Assembly: GCF_030689685.1 (NCBI RefSeq)
Contig: NZ_JAUYEY010000029.1
Location: 1 to 52,887, forward strand
From: Polaromonas sp.
GTDB taxonomy: Bacteria > Pseudomonadota > Gammaproteobacteria > Burkholderiales > Burkholderiaceae_C
Reading direction: 5' to 3'
Length of the DNA stretch: 52,887 nt
Shown: positions 15,103-24,217 of the stretch, one piece after another
Layout: each line of letters starts with the position of its first letter
How positions within the stretch are numbered: position 1 is the stretch's first letter
The notes under the pieces: model-generated
The model's input: only the letters and a program-made list of their open reading frames with translations
Databases searched by the model: none
Told to the model about the DNA's origin: nothing
Translations under genes and position numbers: made by a program

Positions 15103-15942
15103 CTACCTTTGGTTTGTGGGCGCGACCCAGTGACCGTTCTGTTCAAGAATCTCCCGCCCCGCGGCGGAGCGCACAAAAACGGCAAATTGCTGCGTCAACG
15201 GGCTGGTCTTGGGACCGCTGACCATAAAAAAGGTTTTGTAATACGGGTACCTTCCTTCGGCCAGGGCTTTGAGGCTGGGCGTCACGCCATTCAATGCCAG
15301 GGCTTGAAGTGCGCGTTTTTCTGAAATGATCTGGGCCAGGGTGGTCGCGCCAAGGGCGCCGGGTATGGTTTCCAGGCTGTCCGCACTAGCCTTGTCGGTA
15401 AGCGCCATGATCATGCCTTCCCGGCCCTGTGCGGTCTTGACCGCCAGGTTCATTTCGGGCGACAGGCTTTTGACGATGTCCGTGTCTGACTCGGTGTCCG
15501 GGCGCAGCACCAGTCGCAGCGGACGGCCGTCGGGCCAGGTTTTACGCTCGCCGGTATAAATGCCGATCAGCTCAGGCGTGGTGATGGCCAATACATTCGT
15601 GCCCACGGCTGCCGCAAAGACAAACGGCGTGCGCGCATATTCGGTCGCGCTGGTGTCCGGGCCACGTTCCGCGTCTTTCAATGGTCGGCTGGTCAGGGCA
15701 AGATCTATTGCCCCGGCCCGCAGGGCCTTGATGCCGCCGCCGCTGCCCAGGCTGGGAACAATGACGACAGTGGCTTGCGGATGGATTTTTTTGAAGGCTT
15801 CCGCCAGGAGCTGCATGGTCCCCAGTGGACCGCCAGAACCGCCGATGCGGATTCTGGTGGCGACGGGATCCGCCTGGTTGGCGCTGCCAGCGCCAGGGAA
15901 AATCAAACACACCAACAGCAGCGTAAGGAATCTGAAATTCAT
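15103..15942 (-). CDS. PstS-like periplasmic substrate-binding protein
   Basis: 279 aa with a clear signal peptide (residues 1-21, FLTLLLVCLIFPGAGSA). The mature part has the phosphate-binding-protein pattern: IRIGGSGGPLGTMQLLAEAF, the SLGSGGGIKALRAGAIDLAL ligand loop, then a TGERKTWPDG segment. It looks like a type II periplasmic binding fold of the PBP-like/PstS group. No ABC permease genes are nearby; instead the next gene, five bases downstream, is a membrane histidine kinase. The pair therefore probably acts as a sensor: the binding protein may present an oxyanion ligand to the kinase. The ligand is not known. Confidence 0.8.
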   Translation of the reverse strand: MNFRFLTLLLVCLIFPGAGSANQADPVATRIRIGGSGGPLGTMQLLAEAFKKIHPQATVVIVPSLGSGGGIKALRAGAIDLALTSRPLKDAERGPDTSATEYARTPFVFAAAVGTNVLAITTPELIGIYTGERKTWPDGRPLRLVLRPDTESDTDIVKSLSPEMNLAVKTAQGREGMIMALTDKASADSLETIPGALGATTLAQIISEKRALQALALNGVTPSLKALAEGRYPYYKTFFMVSGPKTSPLTQQFAVFVRSAAGREILEQNGHWVAPTNQR

Positions 15943-16240
15943 GGGAATCTACCAGGGTAGGTCTTGGCGGTTCGTTTGCTCAACTGCGTTCAGAATATTC
16001 CGCACCCCACTTGTAACATTATGCAACAGTCGGCTTGTGCGCGCTGACACTTTACCGGGATTCGAAAACCTGCGCGCCAGCCTGTCCGAGGCGCGGCGGG
16101 GTGAAGGTTCGGACGGTGCAAAATCCAGGCATGCGAGCCCCACCTTCGCCGCCGATCCAGCCCTCGCCCAAACCCGCAACTCGCTGCACGGTCTGACGCT
16201 GGAGACCCGCGTCGCCGCGCTGGTCGCGGATTACGGTTGA

Positions 16241-16264
16241 CGGATAAACGGATAAACGGATAGG
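16241..16264. repeat. Short tandem repeat, 3 x 8 bases
   Basis: Three units of CGGATAAA, the last one slightly altered (CGGATAGG). Seen directly. No function is apparent. Confidence 0.75.
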
Positions 16265-16506
16265 AAATTCAACCCGATGAGCCCGAGTGTGGCCCGCCGG
16301 AACATCGTCAAAAACCGCCAGTGAACCCCGTGATGGCAGGTCAGCGGGACAACCATCAAGCAAGACGTCCGGAGTGGGCGATTTCGCGCTGCGAAGCACA
16401 ACGCAGCCGCAAGCCCGCCCACAGCCCGTCTGCTTAGCCGGGTGACCGACCGCTCACCAAGCCATGCGCCGGTCTATTGATGTTTTCGTAATTCATGACG
16501 CCACAC

Positions 16507-16573
16507 CGTTCGGGCTGAGCCTGTCGAAGCCCTTCGACAAGCTCAGGGCAGGCCAAGCTCAGGGCGAACGGTA
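16507..16573. repeat. Dispersed palindromic repeat, family 3 (intact copy)
   Basis: CCGTTCGGGCTGAGCCTGTC and its near-complement flank a central CCTTCGACAAGCTCAGGG. This element is common between genes in many Proteobacteria. Here it lies downstream of glcB and may help end transcription or stabilise the mRNA end. Decayed relatives are at 29177, 37912, 40099 and 46249. Confidence 0.75.
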
Positions 16574-16622
16574 GTAAGTTGCCTGTCATGATTTATGGAA
16601 GTATCAATAATTCAATAGTGGC

Positions 16623-18839
16623 TCAGGCCGTCCCGGCCTTCACCTTCAGCCGCCAGGCGTGCAGCAGCGGCTCGGTGTAGCCGCTTGGCTGCTCCAGGCC
16701 CTTGAGCACCAGGTCCAGCGCCGCCTGGTAGGCCGCCGAGGTGGTGAAGTTGCCCGCCATGTTTTTGTACAACGGGTCGCCGGCGTTCTGGCCGTCCACC
16801 ACAGCGGCCATGCGCTCGAAGGTCTCCATGACTTGTTCTTTCGTCACCACGCCGTGCAGCAGCCAGTTCGCCATGTGCTGGCTGGAGATGCGCAGGGTGG
16901 CGCGGTCTTCCATCAGGCCAACGTTGTGAATGTCGGGCACCTTGGAGCAGCCCACGCCCTGGTCGATCCAGCGCACCACATAACCGAGGATGCCCTGCGC
17001 GTTGTTGTCCAGCTCGGCCTGGGTCTCGGCCTCGGTCCAGAAAGGCACGAGCGCGGTCGGGATCTGCAGGATGGCGTCGAGCAGGTTTTCCTCCATGGCC
17101 AGCGACTTCTTCTCGTTGACAAAAATCTCCATGCTTTTTTGCAGGGCCGCCACGTCGACCTGGTGGTAGTGCAGCGCATGCAGCGTCGCGGCGGTCGGCG
17201 AGGGCACCCAGGCGGTGTTGGCGCCGGCCTGCGGGTGCGCGATCTTCTGCTTCATCATGTCGGCCATCAGATCGGGCATGGCCCACATGCCCTTGCCGAT
17301 CTGGGCGCGGCCACGCAGCCCGCAGGCCAGGCCGATCTGGACGTTGCTCATCTCGTAGGCGCGCAGCCAGTTGGTGTTTTTCATCAGCGGCTTGCGCATC
17401 ATGGCGCCCGAATGCATGGCGCTGTGGATCTCGTCGCCGGTGCGGTCCAGGAAGCCGGTGTTGATGAAAGCCACGCGCGCCGCCGTTTCGGCGATGCAGG
17501 CCTTGAGGTTGACGCTGGTGCGGCGCTCCTCGTCCATGATGCCGAGCTTGACGGTGTTCTCCGGCAGGCCCAGCAGGGCCTCGACGCGGCTGAACAGCTC
17601 CGAGGCGAAGGCCGCTTCGGCCGGGCCGTGCATCTTGGGCTTGACGATGTAGATGGAGCCGGTGCGCGAGTTGACGATGGCTTCCTTGCCGATGCGCTGC
17701 AGGTCGTGCATGGCAATCGCCACGGTGATCACCGCGTCGAGGATGCCTTCGGGAATCTCCTTGCCGCCGTCGTACAGGATGGCGGGGTTGGTCATGAGGT
17801 GGCCGACATTGCGCACAAACATCAGCGACCGGCCGTGCAGCGTGAGCGGCTGGCCATCGCCAGTGGTGTACTCGCGGTCCGGGTTCAGGCCGCGGGTGAA
17901 GGTCTTGCCACCCTTTTGCACCTGTTCGGTCAGCGTGCCCTGCAGGATGCCCAGCCAGTTGGCATAGGCCAGCACCTTGTCGTCGGCGTCCACCACGGCC
18001 ACGGAATCTTCCAGGTCCATGATGGTGGACAGCGCCGCTTCCAGCACCAGGTCGCTGATGCCGGCGGCGTCGTCCTTGCCGATGGTGGTGCTCCGGTCGA
18101 TGCGGATGTCGATGTGGATGCCGTTGTGGCGCAGCAGGATGGACGATGGCGCAGCGGCCTCGCCCTGGAAGCCCACGAACAGCACGTGGTCGGCCAGGCC
18201 AGTGGTAGCGCTGCCCTTGAGCGTCACCACCAGCTTGCCGTCATCCACGCTGTACAGCGTGGCGTCCCTGTGTGATCCGGTTGCCAGCGGCGCGGCCTGG
18301 TCCAGCACGTTGCGGGCATAAGCGATGACTTTGGCGCCGCGTGCCGGGTTGTAGCCCTTGCCCTTTTCGAGGCCCTCGGTTTCGGGGATGACGTCGGTGC
18401 CGTAGAGCGCGTCGTAGAGCGAGCCCCAGCGCGCGTTGGCAGCGTTCAGCGCGTAACGGGCGTTGAGCACCGGCACCACCAGCTGCGGGCCGGCCTGCAG
18501 CGCCAGCTCGTCATCGACGTTTGTCGCGGTGGCCGTCACCTGGGCCGGCGCCGGCACCAGGTAGCCGATTTTTTCCAGAAAGGCGCGGTAGGCCTTCATG
18601 TCGCGGATCGGTCCCGGGTTGGCCTTGTGCCAGGTGTCCAGCTCTAGCTGCAGGCGGTCGCGCTCGGCCAGCAGGGCGATGTTTTTCGGCGCCAGGTCGG
18701 CGACGATGGCGTCGAAGCCCTTCCAGAAAGCCGCACTGTCGATGCCGGTGCCGGGCAAGACCTTGTCATCGACGAAGCGTTGCAAAACCGTGGCCACCTG
18801 CAGGCCATGTCGTGAAGTGCGTGGGGTCGTTGTTGTCAT
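16623..18839 (-). CDS. glcB: Malate synthase G
   Basis: 738 aa from ATG 18839 (GAGG seven bases upstream); longer upstream frames lack support. It condenses glyoxylate with acetyl-CoA to malate in the glyoxylate/glycolate route. Family marks: the N-terminal [13 protein letters not shown] segment, [57 protein letters not shown], and the C-terminal [17 protein letters not shown]. Length is typical for the G isoform (about 720-740 aa). The HAD-family gene lies 59 bases upstream on the same strand. A diverged 3' fragment of a second copy is at 12872-13437. Confidence 0.95.
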   Translation of the reverse strand: MTTTTPRTSRHGLQVATVLQRFVDDKVLPGTGIDSAAFWKGFDAIVADLAPKNIALLAERDRLQLELDTWHKANPGPIRDMKAYRAFLEKIGYLVPAPAQVTATATNVDDELALQAGPQLVVPVLNARYALNAANARWGSLYDALYGTDVIPETEGLEKGKGYNPARGAKVIAYARNVLDQAAPLATGSHRDATLYSVDDGKLVVTLKGSATTGLADHVLFVGFQGEAAAPSSILLRHNGIHIDIRIDRSTTIGKDDAAGISDLVLEAALSTIMDLEDSVAVVDADDKVLAYANWLGILQGTLTEQVQKGGKTFTRGLNPDREYTTGDGQPLTLHGRSLMFVRNVGHLMTNPAILYDGGKEIPEGILDAVITVAIAMHDLQRIGKEAIVNSRTGSIYIVKPKMHGPAEAAFASELFSRVEALLGLPENTVKLGIMDEERRTSVNLKACIAETAARVAFINTGFLDRTGDEIHSAMHSGAMMRKPLMKNTNWLRAYEMSNVQIGLACGLRGRAQIGKGMWAMPDLMADMMKQKIAHPQAGANTAWVPSPTAATLHALHYHQVDVAALQKSMEIFVNEKKSLAMEENLLDAILQIPTALVPFWTEAETQAELDNNAQGILGYVVRWIDQGVGCSKVPDIHNVGLMEDRATLRISSQHMANWLLHGVVTKEQVMETFERMAAVVDGQNAGDPLYKNMAGNFTTSAAYQAALDLVLKGLEQPSGYTEPLLHAWRLKVKAGTA

Positions 18840-18898
18840 GGTGCATCCTCGGATAAAAAGAAAATGAAAAAGTGAAGTGAGTGTGAAAAACAAGACAC

Positions 18899-19606
18899 TC
18901 AGGCGGCCGGAAAAAAATCCAGCACCTCCAGCAGGCTGTTGCCGGTGCGAGCAGGCAAGGTGCCCAGTTCTTCAAACGGCAGGGCATAACGATTCACCCA
19001 CAGCGTGGGGTAGCCGTACCAGGTGGCGCCCAGCGCGTCCCAACTGTTGCAGCTCACAAAGGCAATTTTCCGCACGGCCAGGCCGGTGGCCTGCGGGCCC
19101 AGCGCATAGGCGTCCGGGTGGGTTTTGTACTTGCGAATGACATCGACGCTGAGCACATGGTCAAGCAGGCCGTCGAGCCCGGCTGATCGTACCGCGATGT
19201 CCAGCATGCCGGGGTCGCCGTTGGACAAAATGCCGGTGACGATGCCCCGGTCCTTCAGCGCCTGCAGCACCTCGCGGGTTTCCGGAAAGGCCGACAGGTG
19301 CCGGTACTGGTTCATCAGCCGCTCTTCGCTCGCGGCGACCAATTCCAGGCCCAGGCGCTTGCAGGCATAACGCAGGCCGGCGCGGGTCAGTTCCCAAAAG
19401 GGCCGGTAGTGCTCACCGTGGTTGCTGGTGGTCACCAGCCGCGTGTATTCAATTTGTTTGTCGCGCCAGAGCACACCAAGTGCCTGGCCTCGCCCGGGGA
19501 AAAACTGTTCCGCGAGCAGGCCCACGCTGTACACATCAAACAGCGTGCCGTAGGCATCGAACAGAACCGCCCGTGGCACAGCGTGCCCGGCTTTGGGTTT
19601 TTCCAT
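18899..19606 (-). CDS. Haloacid dehalogenase type II (HAD superfamily)
   Basis: 235 aa. HAD motif [10 protein letters not shown] gives the nucleophile Asp17; motif [11 protein letters not shown] supplies the Ser; the KYKTHPDAY segment carries the motif III Lys; motif IV is [11 protein letters not shown]. The cap domain features ([20 protein letters not shown]) are those of (S)-2-haloacid dehalogenases, which hydrolyse 2-haloacids such as chloroacetate to hydroxyacids such as glycolate. It precedes glcB by 59 bases on the same strand, which would fit chloroacetate to glycolate to glyoxylate to malate; that link is inference. The region upstream (19607-19680) is AT-rich and probably holds the promoter. 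Confidence 0.85.
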   Translation of the reverse strand: MEKPKAGHAVPRAVLFDAYGTLFDVYSVGLLAEQFFPGRGQALGVLWRDKQIEYTRLVTTSNHGEHYRPFWELTRAGLRYACKRLGLELVAASEERLMNQYRHLSAFPETREVLQALKDRGIVTGILSNGDPGMLDIAVRSAGLDGLLDHVLSVDVIRKYKTHPDAYALGPQATGLAVRKIAFVSCNSWDALGATWYGYPTLWVNRYALPFEELGTLPARTGNSLLEVLDFFPAA

Positions 19607-19701
19607 GCCCCCACTGTATTTGATACTTGAGCAAAGATTAACAAGACAAAAATCAATTAATCAATGACTTTTAAGCGAGTAATACGCGCCGGGTTCTGGT
19701 C

Positions 19702-19747
19702 GGGGCGGCAAATTCATGGCAAGCGCCGTCGCATAATTTGTCGCCCC
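19702..19747. promoter_or_regulatory. Long inverted repeat before the CoA-transferase gene
   Basis: Arms of 13 bases (GGGGCGGCAAATT and AATTTGTCGCCCC, one G-T mismatch) enclose 20 bases. It ends about 40 bases before the GTG start at 19789. There is no T-run, so an operator or a leader hairpin is more likely than a terminator. Confidence 0.5.
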
Positions 19748-19788
19748 GCCTCGCGTTTTACCCGCCCGGCTTCCGACAAGGATCTTGC

Positions 19789-21012
19789 GTGCCCCCACTG
19801 CCTTCCCCTGCCCAGCCGCCGCCTGAAGCCGCTGCCTTGCCGCTGGCCGGTGTTCGCGTCATCGAGTTCACCCACATGGTGATGGGCCCGACCTGCGGCA
19901 TGGTGCTGGCCGACCTGGGCGCCGAGGTCATCAAGGTTGAACCGCTGACCGGCGACAACACTCGCCGGCTGCTGGGTTCAGGCGCGGGCTTTTTCCCGCT
20001 GTTCAACCGCAACAAGAAAAGCATCGCGGTGGACCTGCAGCGGCCCGAGGGGCGCGAACTGGTGCTCAGACTGATCGCCACGGCCGACATCGTCAGCGAA
20101 AACTTCAAGCCGGCGACCATGGCGCGACTGGGGCTGGACTATGCCAGCCTGTCCACCCTGAATCCCCGCCTGATTTATGTGAGCCACAAGGGTTTCCTGC
20201 CCGGCCCGTATGACCACCGTACCGCGCTCGATGAGGTGGTGCAGATGATGGGCGGGCTGGCCTACATGACCGGCCGGCCCGGCGACCCGCTGCGCGCTGG
20301 CAGCAGCGTCAACGACATCATGGGCGGCATGTTCGGCGCCATCGGCGCCATGGCGGCGCTGGCCGCACGCGCCACAACCGGCAGGGGCCAGCAAGTGCAG
20401 GCCGCACTGTTTGAAAACAATGTGTTCCTGGTGGCCCAGCACATGATGCAGTTTGCAGTGACCGGCGCGCCGGCCGCGCCCATGCCAGACCGCATCTCGG
20501 CCTGGGGCATATACGACGTGTTCACCGTTAAGGACGGCGCGCAGGTTTTTCTGGCGGTGGTCAGCGACACCCAGTGGCTGCTGTTTTGCGAGGCTTTCGC
20601 TTTTGCCGACCTCAAGGCCGATACGCGGCTGGCGACCAACAACGACCGCGTGCGCGCACGGGGCTGGCTGCTGCCGCTGTTGCGCGAACGCCTGGCCCCG
20701 CACCTTGCGAGCGAACTGAGCGGCATCTTCGAGGCGCAGGGCCTGCCCTTCGCGCCGATCACGCGACCACAGGAATTGTTTGATGACCCGCACCTGCAGC
20801 AGACTGGGGGGCTGGCGCCCTTGAGGCTGCCGGACGGCCGCGACACCAAGGTGCCGCTGCTGCCGCTGACCCTGGACGGCCGGCGCCCTGGCGTACGCCT
20901 GAACCCGCCGGCGCTGGGCGAACACAGCCGAGAGCTGCTGGCCGGTCTCGGCTACTGCGAGACCGACATCAGGCGCTTGCGGGACCAGGGCGTGGTCGGC
21001 GCGCTCGATTGA
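19789..21012 (+). CDS. CoA transferase family III (CaiB/BaiF-like)
   Basis: 407 aa from GTG 19789, chosen because AAGGA lies seven bases upstream; the upstream extension is low-complexity. Family marks: VRVIEFTHMVMGPTCGMVLA, LGAEVIKVEPLTGD, NRNKKSIAVDLQRPEGRE, FNPRLIYVS-type strand (LNPRLIYVSHKGF), and the C-terminal FAPITRPQELFDDPHLQQTGG. These enzymes move CoA between carboxylic acids. The position of the catalytic Asp in formyl-CoA transferase appears to be Glu209 here (AALFENNVF), a variant I believe occurs in a sub-branch. The substrate is not predictable. It lies 63 bases before a LysR gene on the same strand. Confidence 0.9.
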   Translation: MPPLPSPAQPPPEAAALPLAGVRVIEFTHMVMGPTCGMVLADLGAEVIKVEPLTGDNTRRLLGSGAGFFPLFNRNKKSIAVDLQRPEGRELVLRLIATADIVSENFKPATMARLGLDYASLSTLNPRLIYVSHKGFLPGPYDHRTALDEVVQMMGGLAYMTGRPGDPLRAGSSVNDIMGGMFGAIGAMAALAARATTGRGQQVQAALFENNVFLVAQHMMQFAVTGAPAAPMPDRISAWGIYDVFTVKDGAQVFLAVVSDTQWLLFCEAFAFADLKADTRLATNNDRVRARGWLLPLLRERLAPHLASELSGIFEAQGLPFAPITRPQELFDDPHLQQTGGLAPLRLPDGRDTKVPLLPLTLDGRRPGVRLNPPALGEHSRELLAGLGYCETDIRRLRDQGVVGALD

Positions 21013-21075
21013 CGGCGGCGTAATCCATCCTTTGCGCCAGACAATTACCACCTTTCATGCGCATAATCGGGTCGC

Positions 21076-22113
21076 ATGGACAAACTCAAGCAGCTCGAAT
21101 CTTTTGTGTCGGTGGCCACCCGCGGCAGCCTGACTGCCGCCGCCAAGGCCGAAGGGGTGGCACCGGCCATCATGGGTCGCCGCCTCGATGCGCTGGAGGA
21201 ACGTCTGGGCGTCAAGCTGCTGGTGCGCACCACGCGCCGCATGTCGCTGACCCATGAAGGCAGCGCCTTTCTGGAGGACTGCCAGCGCCTGCTGGTGGAT
21301 TTTGCCAATGCCGAGGCCAGCGTCTCGGCCGGCGGTGTTAAGGCCAGCGGCCATTTGCGCATCACCGCACCGGCTGGCTTTGGCCGCCGCCATGTCGCGC
21401 CGCTGGTGCCGAAATTCCGCGAGCTGCATGCCGATGTGACGATTTCGCTGAACCTCAGCGACCGGGTGGTCGATGTGGCCGGGGAAGGCTTCGATTGCGC
21501 GGTGCGCGTCGGCGAGATGCCCGACTCCTCACTGGTCAGCGTGCGCATGGCCGACAACCGGCGCCTGTGTGTGGCCACACCCGATTACCTGAAACGGCAC
21601 GGCACGCCGCAGCGGCCCACAGACCTGGCGAAGTTCGATTGCCTGACGCTGTCCAGCGATGCATCCCAGACCCGGGGTTGGGCATTTCGCGTTCCGCGCA
21701 ATGCCCAGGGGCAACAACATGAAGGCGCCCATGCGGGCACCGGCGTTCCGCGCAACGCCCAGGGGCAACAACATGAAGGCGTCCTGACGGACGCGGCGGG
21801 CGACGGCGGCTTCGATGTCGTCCATTTGAAACCCGGTGGCCCGCTCGATTGTTCGGATGGCCAGGTGTTACACGACTGGTGCATGGCCGGTTATGGCATT
21901 GCCTGGCGCAGCACCTGGGAAGTCGAGGCCGAGATTGCCGCCGGCAAACTGGTGGCGGTGCTGACGGAGTTTGATGCGCCGCCCAACGGCATTTATGCGG
22001 TTTTTCCGCAGCGCAAACACCTGCCGCTGCGGGTGCGGCTCTGGATAGACTTTCTCAAGCACCACTATCGCCACCCCGAGTTCTGGGCCAGCCAACCGAC
22101 CGCTGTCCCGTAA
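21076..22113 (+). CDS. LysR-family transcriptional regulator with an internal repeat insert
   Basis: 345 aa. Winged helix-turn-helix at residues ~1-60 (LESFVSVATRGSLTAAAKAE), then the substrate-binding domain with LRITAPAGFGRRHVAPL and FDCAVRVGEMPDSSL, typical of the CrgA/DmlR-like branch. Between about residues 205 and 237 two copies of an 18-residue unit, VPRNAQGQQHEG plus spacer, interrupt the effector domain where relatives normally read a short strand. The usual length is near 300 aa; the excess matches the insert. Despite this the frame stays open to a normal C-terminus (LRVRLWIDFLKHHY). Activity may be altered. Confidence 0.85.
   Translation: MDKLKQLESFVSVATRGSLTAAAKAEGVAPAIMGRRLDALEERLGVKLLVRTTRRMSLTHEGSAFLEDCQRLLVDFANAEASVSAGGVKASGHLRITAPAGFGRRHVAPLVPKFRELHADVTISLNLSDRVVDVAGEGFDCAVRVGEMPDSSLVSVRMADNRRLCVATPDYLKRHGTPQRPTDLAKFDCLTLSSDASQTRGWAFRVPRNAQGQQHEGAHAGTGVPRNAQGQQHEGVLTDAAGDGGFDVVHLKPGGPLDCSDGQVLHDWCMAGYGIAWRSTWEVEAEIAAGKLVAVLTEFDAPPNGIYAVFPQRKHLPLRVRLWIDFLKHHYRHPEFWASQPTAVP
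21691..21781 (+). repeat. Tandem direct repeat, 54-base period, inside a lysR gene
   Basis: A 37-base unit beginning GTTCCGCGCAA and ending CATGAAGGCG occurs at 21691-21727 and again at 21745-21781 with one base changed. The 54-base period keeps the reading frame. It is a recent in-frame duplication of an inserted mini-repeat. Confidence 0.9.
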
Positions 22114-22126
22114 AAGAAGACCTTTC

Positions 22127-22576
22127 ATGACGCTGGAAGCCCTGCTCGCCTATGCCCACATCCTTGCCATCCTGACCATGGTGGTGTTTTTGGCCAGTGA
22201 AGCAGCCTTGTGCCGCTCAGAATGGCTGAACGCGGCCGTGGTCGAGCGCCTGCGCAAGATTGACCTGATCTACGGTGTGGCAGCGCTTGCGGTTTTCGCG
22301 ACCGGCCTGCTGCGCGTGTTCCTTGGCACCAAGGGCGGCGAGTGGTATGGCACCCAGCCCTTGTTGTACCTCAAGCTGGGGCTGTTTATCGTCATCGGGC
22401 TGTTGTCCATCCAGCCCACGCTGATGTTTGCCCGCTGGCAACGTGCGCTGCGCACCAACGGTGCCCTGCCCGACGCGGCGCAGGTAAAAAAGGCGCGCAG
22501 GCGGGTCATGCTGCAGGCGCATATTCTTCCGTTTATTCCGCTGGCCGCAGTTTTCCTTGCGCGTGGCTTCGGTTAA
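22127..22576 (+). CDS. DUF2214 family membrane protein
   Basis: 149 aa, strongly hydrophobic, with about four membrane segments: ~4-24 (LLAYAHILAILTMVVFLAS), ~47-66, ~82-100 and ~128-147. The AYAHI start, the YGVAALAVFATGLLRVF block and QAHILPFIPLAAVFLARG at the end match DUF2214, a family of unknown role. It follows the LysR gene by 13 bases, so it is probably co-transcribed with it. Its stop overlaps the stop of the convergent LysE gene in a TTAA. Confidence 0.85.
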   Translation: MTLEALLAYAHILAILTMVVFLASEAALCRSEWLNAAVVERLRKIDLIYGVAALAVFATGLLRVFLGTKGGEWYGTQPLLYLKLGLFIVIGLLSIQPTLMFARWQRALRTNGALPDAAQVKKARRRVMLQAHILPFIPLAAVFLARGFG

Positions 22577-23208
22577 CGCAGACCCAGCACCAGCCACAGG
22601 GCGGTGCCCCACATCATCAGGGCCACCAGCAGGTCCAGCGCACGCCAGAAAGCCGGCGAATCAAACCGCTGACCCGCGCACCCCAGTGCCGCCCCAAGCC
22701 CGACAAACCACAAGAGTGAGCCGGTGGCCGCGCCCAGCCCGAACACCGCGTTATGAGGCTGCGCATAAGCCAGGGAAGCTGTGCCGATCAACACGGCGGT
22801 GTCCAGCCAGGCATGTGGATTCAACCAGGACAGCGCCAGCGCCAGGCCTATGGCCTCGCGGCGCGTGGTGCCAGCCGCCGGTTGCGCATCGGGCCGCGGC
22901 GCAGCATGCAAGGGTGTCTTGAAAAAGCGCCGCATCGCGGACGCCCCATAGAAGAAAAGCACCAGAGCTCCCGCAGCTGTCATGACGCGCAAGACAGTGC
23001 CCGACATGTCACCCAGCTGTGCAAGACCCGCCACACCGATGGCGATCAGCACCACATCGGTCGCCACGCAGACGCCAACGGTCAGCCACAGATGCCGGCG
23101 CAGCAAGCCCACGCGGATGATGTGTGCGTTTTGCGGGCCAATGGCCATGATGAGCGACAGGCTCAAGACCATGCCGGCAAAAAAGGAGGAAGTGAGCAGG
23201 GGTGTCAT
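22573..23208 (-). CDS. LysE/ArgO-family amino-acid exporter
   Basis: 211 aa from ATG 23208 (an upstream TTG is possible). About six membrane segments; the LSLSLIMAIGPQNAHIIRVG motif near the N-terminus and LSWLNPHAWLDTAVLIG in the middle are signatures of LysE/ArgO exporters of lysine and arginine. It is divergent from the LysR gene at 23291, which resembles ArgP/LysG, the known activator of such exporters that senses basic amino acids. The 80-base gap between them is very AT-rich, as expected for the shared control region. Confidence 0.9.
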   Translation of the reverse strand: MTPLLTSSFFAGMVLSLSLIMAIGPQNAHIIRVGLLRRHLWLTVGVCVATDVVLIAIGVAGLAQLGDMSGTVLRVMTAAGALVLFFYGASAMRRFFKTPLHAAPRPDAQPAAGTTRREAIGLALALSWLNPHAWLDTAVLIGTASLAYAQPHNAVFGLGAATGSLLWFVGLGAALGCAGQRFDSPAFWRALDLLVALMMWGTALWLVLGLR

Positions 23209-23290
23209 CAGCCTCAGTGTCTGTTGCAAAGACGATTAATTAAAGAAAATTAACTAAAATTGAATTTACTCAATAAATAGTCAATAAAAG
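23209..23290. promoter_or_regulatory. AT-rich control region between exporter and ArgP-like regulator
   Basis: A sharply AT-rich stretch (23232-23285) with overlapping ATTAATTAAAG, AATTAACTAAAATT and TCAATAAATAGTCAATAAA segments in an otherwise GC-rich region. Divergent promoters and T-N11-A LysR sites would lie here. I cannot fix the exact -35/-10 boxes. Confidence 0.55.
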
Positions 23291-24217
23291 ATGTTGGATG
23301 CTCGCCAGCTCGACGCACTTGCCGCCGTGATTGAACACGGCAGTTTTAGCGCCGCGGCGAAGTCGCTCAGCCTGACCCTTGCGGCCGTGTCCTTGCGCAT
23401 CAAGGCACTTGAAGAAGGCATGGGTCAACGCCTGCTGGTGCGCGGCAAAGTGGCGCGTGCCACCCCCGCAGGCCAGACTTTGTTGGCGCATGTGCGCCAG
23501 GTCCGCTTGATGGAAGCAGACGTGCTGGGCACGCTGGACGGGCACCAGGGGTACGGCACCACTGGCAAAGCGGCGCGGTTGCGCAGTTTGAGTGTGGCGG
23601 TGAATGCCGATTCACTCACCAGCTGGTTTTTGCCCGGGCTCGCCGCTGCCCTGCACAAGCACCATCTGCTGCTGGACATCGTGATTGACGATCAGAACCA
23701 CACCCTCGACGCGCTGCAAAGCGGCGATGTGACGGGTTGCGTCACTACCCTGGCAGAGCCCATGCGCGGCTGCCTGGCCGAGCCTCTGGGCAAGATGCGC
23801 TACCACTGCGTGGCGGCGCCGTCCTTGATCGCGCGATGGAAAAAAGGCTCAGCGCGAGTCCCACCGTCACCGCATCACCTGCTGGAAAGCCCTGCGGTGA
23901 TCTTCAACCGCAAAGACGCATTACAGGACACTTTCCTCGCGCAGCACTTCGGTCTGCGCCATGCCAACTACCCGCGCCATTTCGTGCCTGCGGTCGATGC
24001 GTTCGAGCTGGCGCTGGAGCTGGGCATGGGCTGGGGCATGGTGCCCGAGCTGCTGCTGGCGGGGCGTGGCCACCGCCCGCCCCTGGCCGAGGTGCTGCCC
24101 GGCCGCTATGTGGACGTGACCTTGTACTGGCAGCACTGGACGCGGGAGCCGGTGCTCGCGCAGCGGCTGACCCGGGCCGTGAAAGACGCTGCTCGTGCCC
24201 GCCTGCCTCAGATTTGA
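23291..24217 (+). CDS. argP: LysR-family regulator, ArgP/LysG-like
   Basis: 308 aa. The N-terminal helix-turn-helix (LDALAAVIEHGSFSAAAKSL, AAVSLRIKALEEGMGQRLLV) and the effector domain start LSVAVNADSLTSWFLPGL are those of ArgP/IciA/LysG, which activate LysE/ArgO exporters in response to lysine or arginine. The divergent gene is such an exporter. FELALELGMGWGMVPELL near the C-terminus is also characteristic. The 3' end overlaps the convergent dehydrogenase gene by 10 bases. Confidence 0.9.
   Translation: MLDARQLDALAAVIEHGSFSAAAKSLSLTLAAVSLRIKALEEGMGQRLLVRGKVARATPAGQTLLAHVRQVRLMEADVLGTLDGHQGYGTTGKAARLRSLSVAVNADSLTSWFLPGLAAALHKHHLLLDIVIDDQNHTLDALQSGDVTGCVTTLAEPMRGCLAEPLGKMRYHCVAAPSLIARWKKGSARVPPSPHHLLESPAVIFNRKDALQDTFLAQHFGLRHANYPRHFVPAVDAFELALELGMGWGMVPELLLAGRGHRPPLAEVLPGRYVDVTLYWQHWTREPVLAQRLTRAVKDAARARLPQI

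Larger units (their letters stand above)
15943..16622. other. 680-base region without a recognisable gene
   Basis: It holds the upstream region of the binding-protein gene, a three-unit tandem repeat of CGGATAAA (16241-16264), and an intact dispersed palindromic repeat (16507-16573). A plus-strand frame ending near 16240 (...LETRVAALVADYG) is open for long but has no start context and no family I recognise; it may be a decayed gene end. I see no RNA gene. Confidence 0.5.

Noticed and set aside
15560..16240. A 226-codon plus-strand frame ending ...LETRVAALVADYG
   Set aside because: Its first half is antisense to the binding-protein gene and there is no start signal near the remainder. A decayed gene end is possible but not supportable.
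16241..16264. The CGGATAAA triplet repeat as a replication iteron or regulator array
   Set aside because: Only three short units with no initiator gene or origin-like AT-rich stretch nearby.
16659..18275. A 538-codon plus-strand frame opposite glcB
   Set aside because: It mirrors the glcB coding strand, is His/Gln/Val-rich and shows no domain; the shorter one opposite the glcB fragment has the same look.
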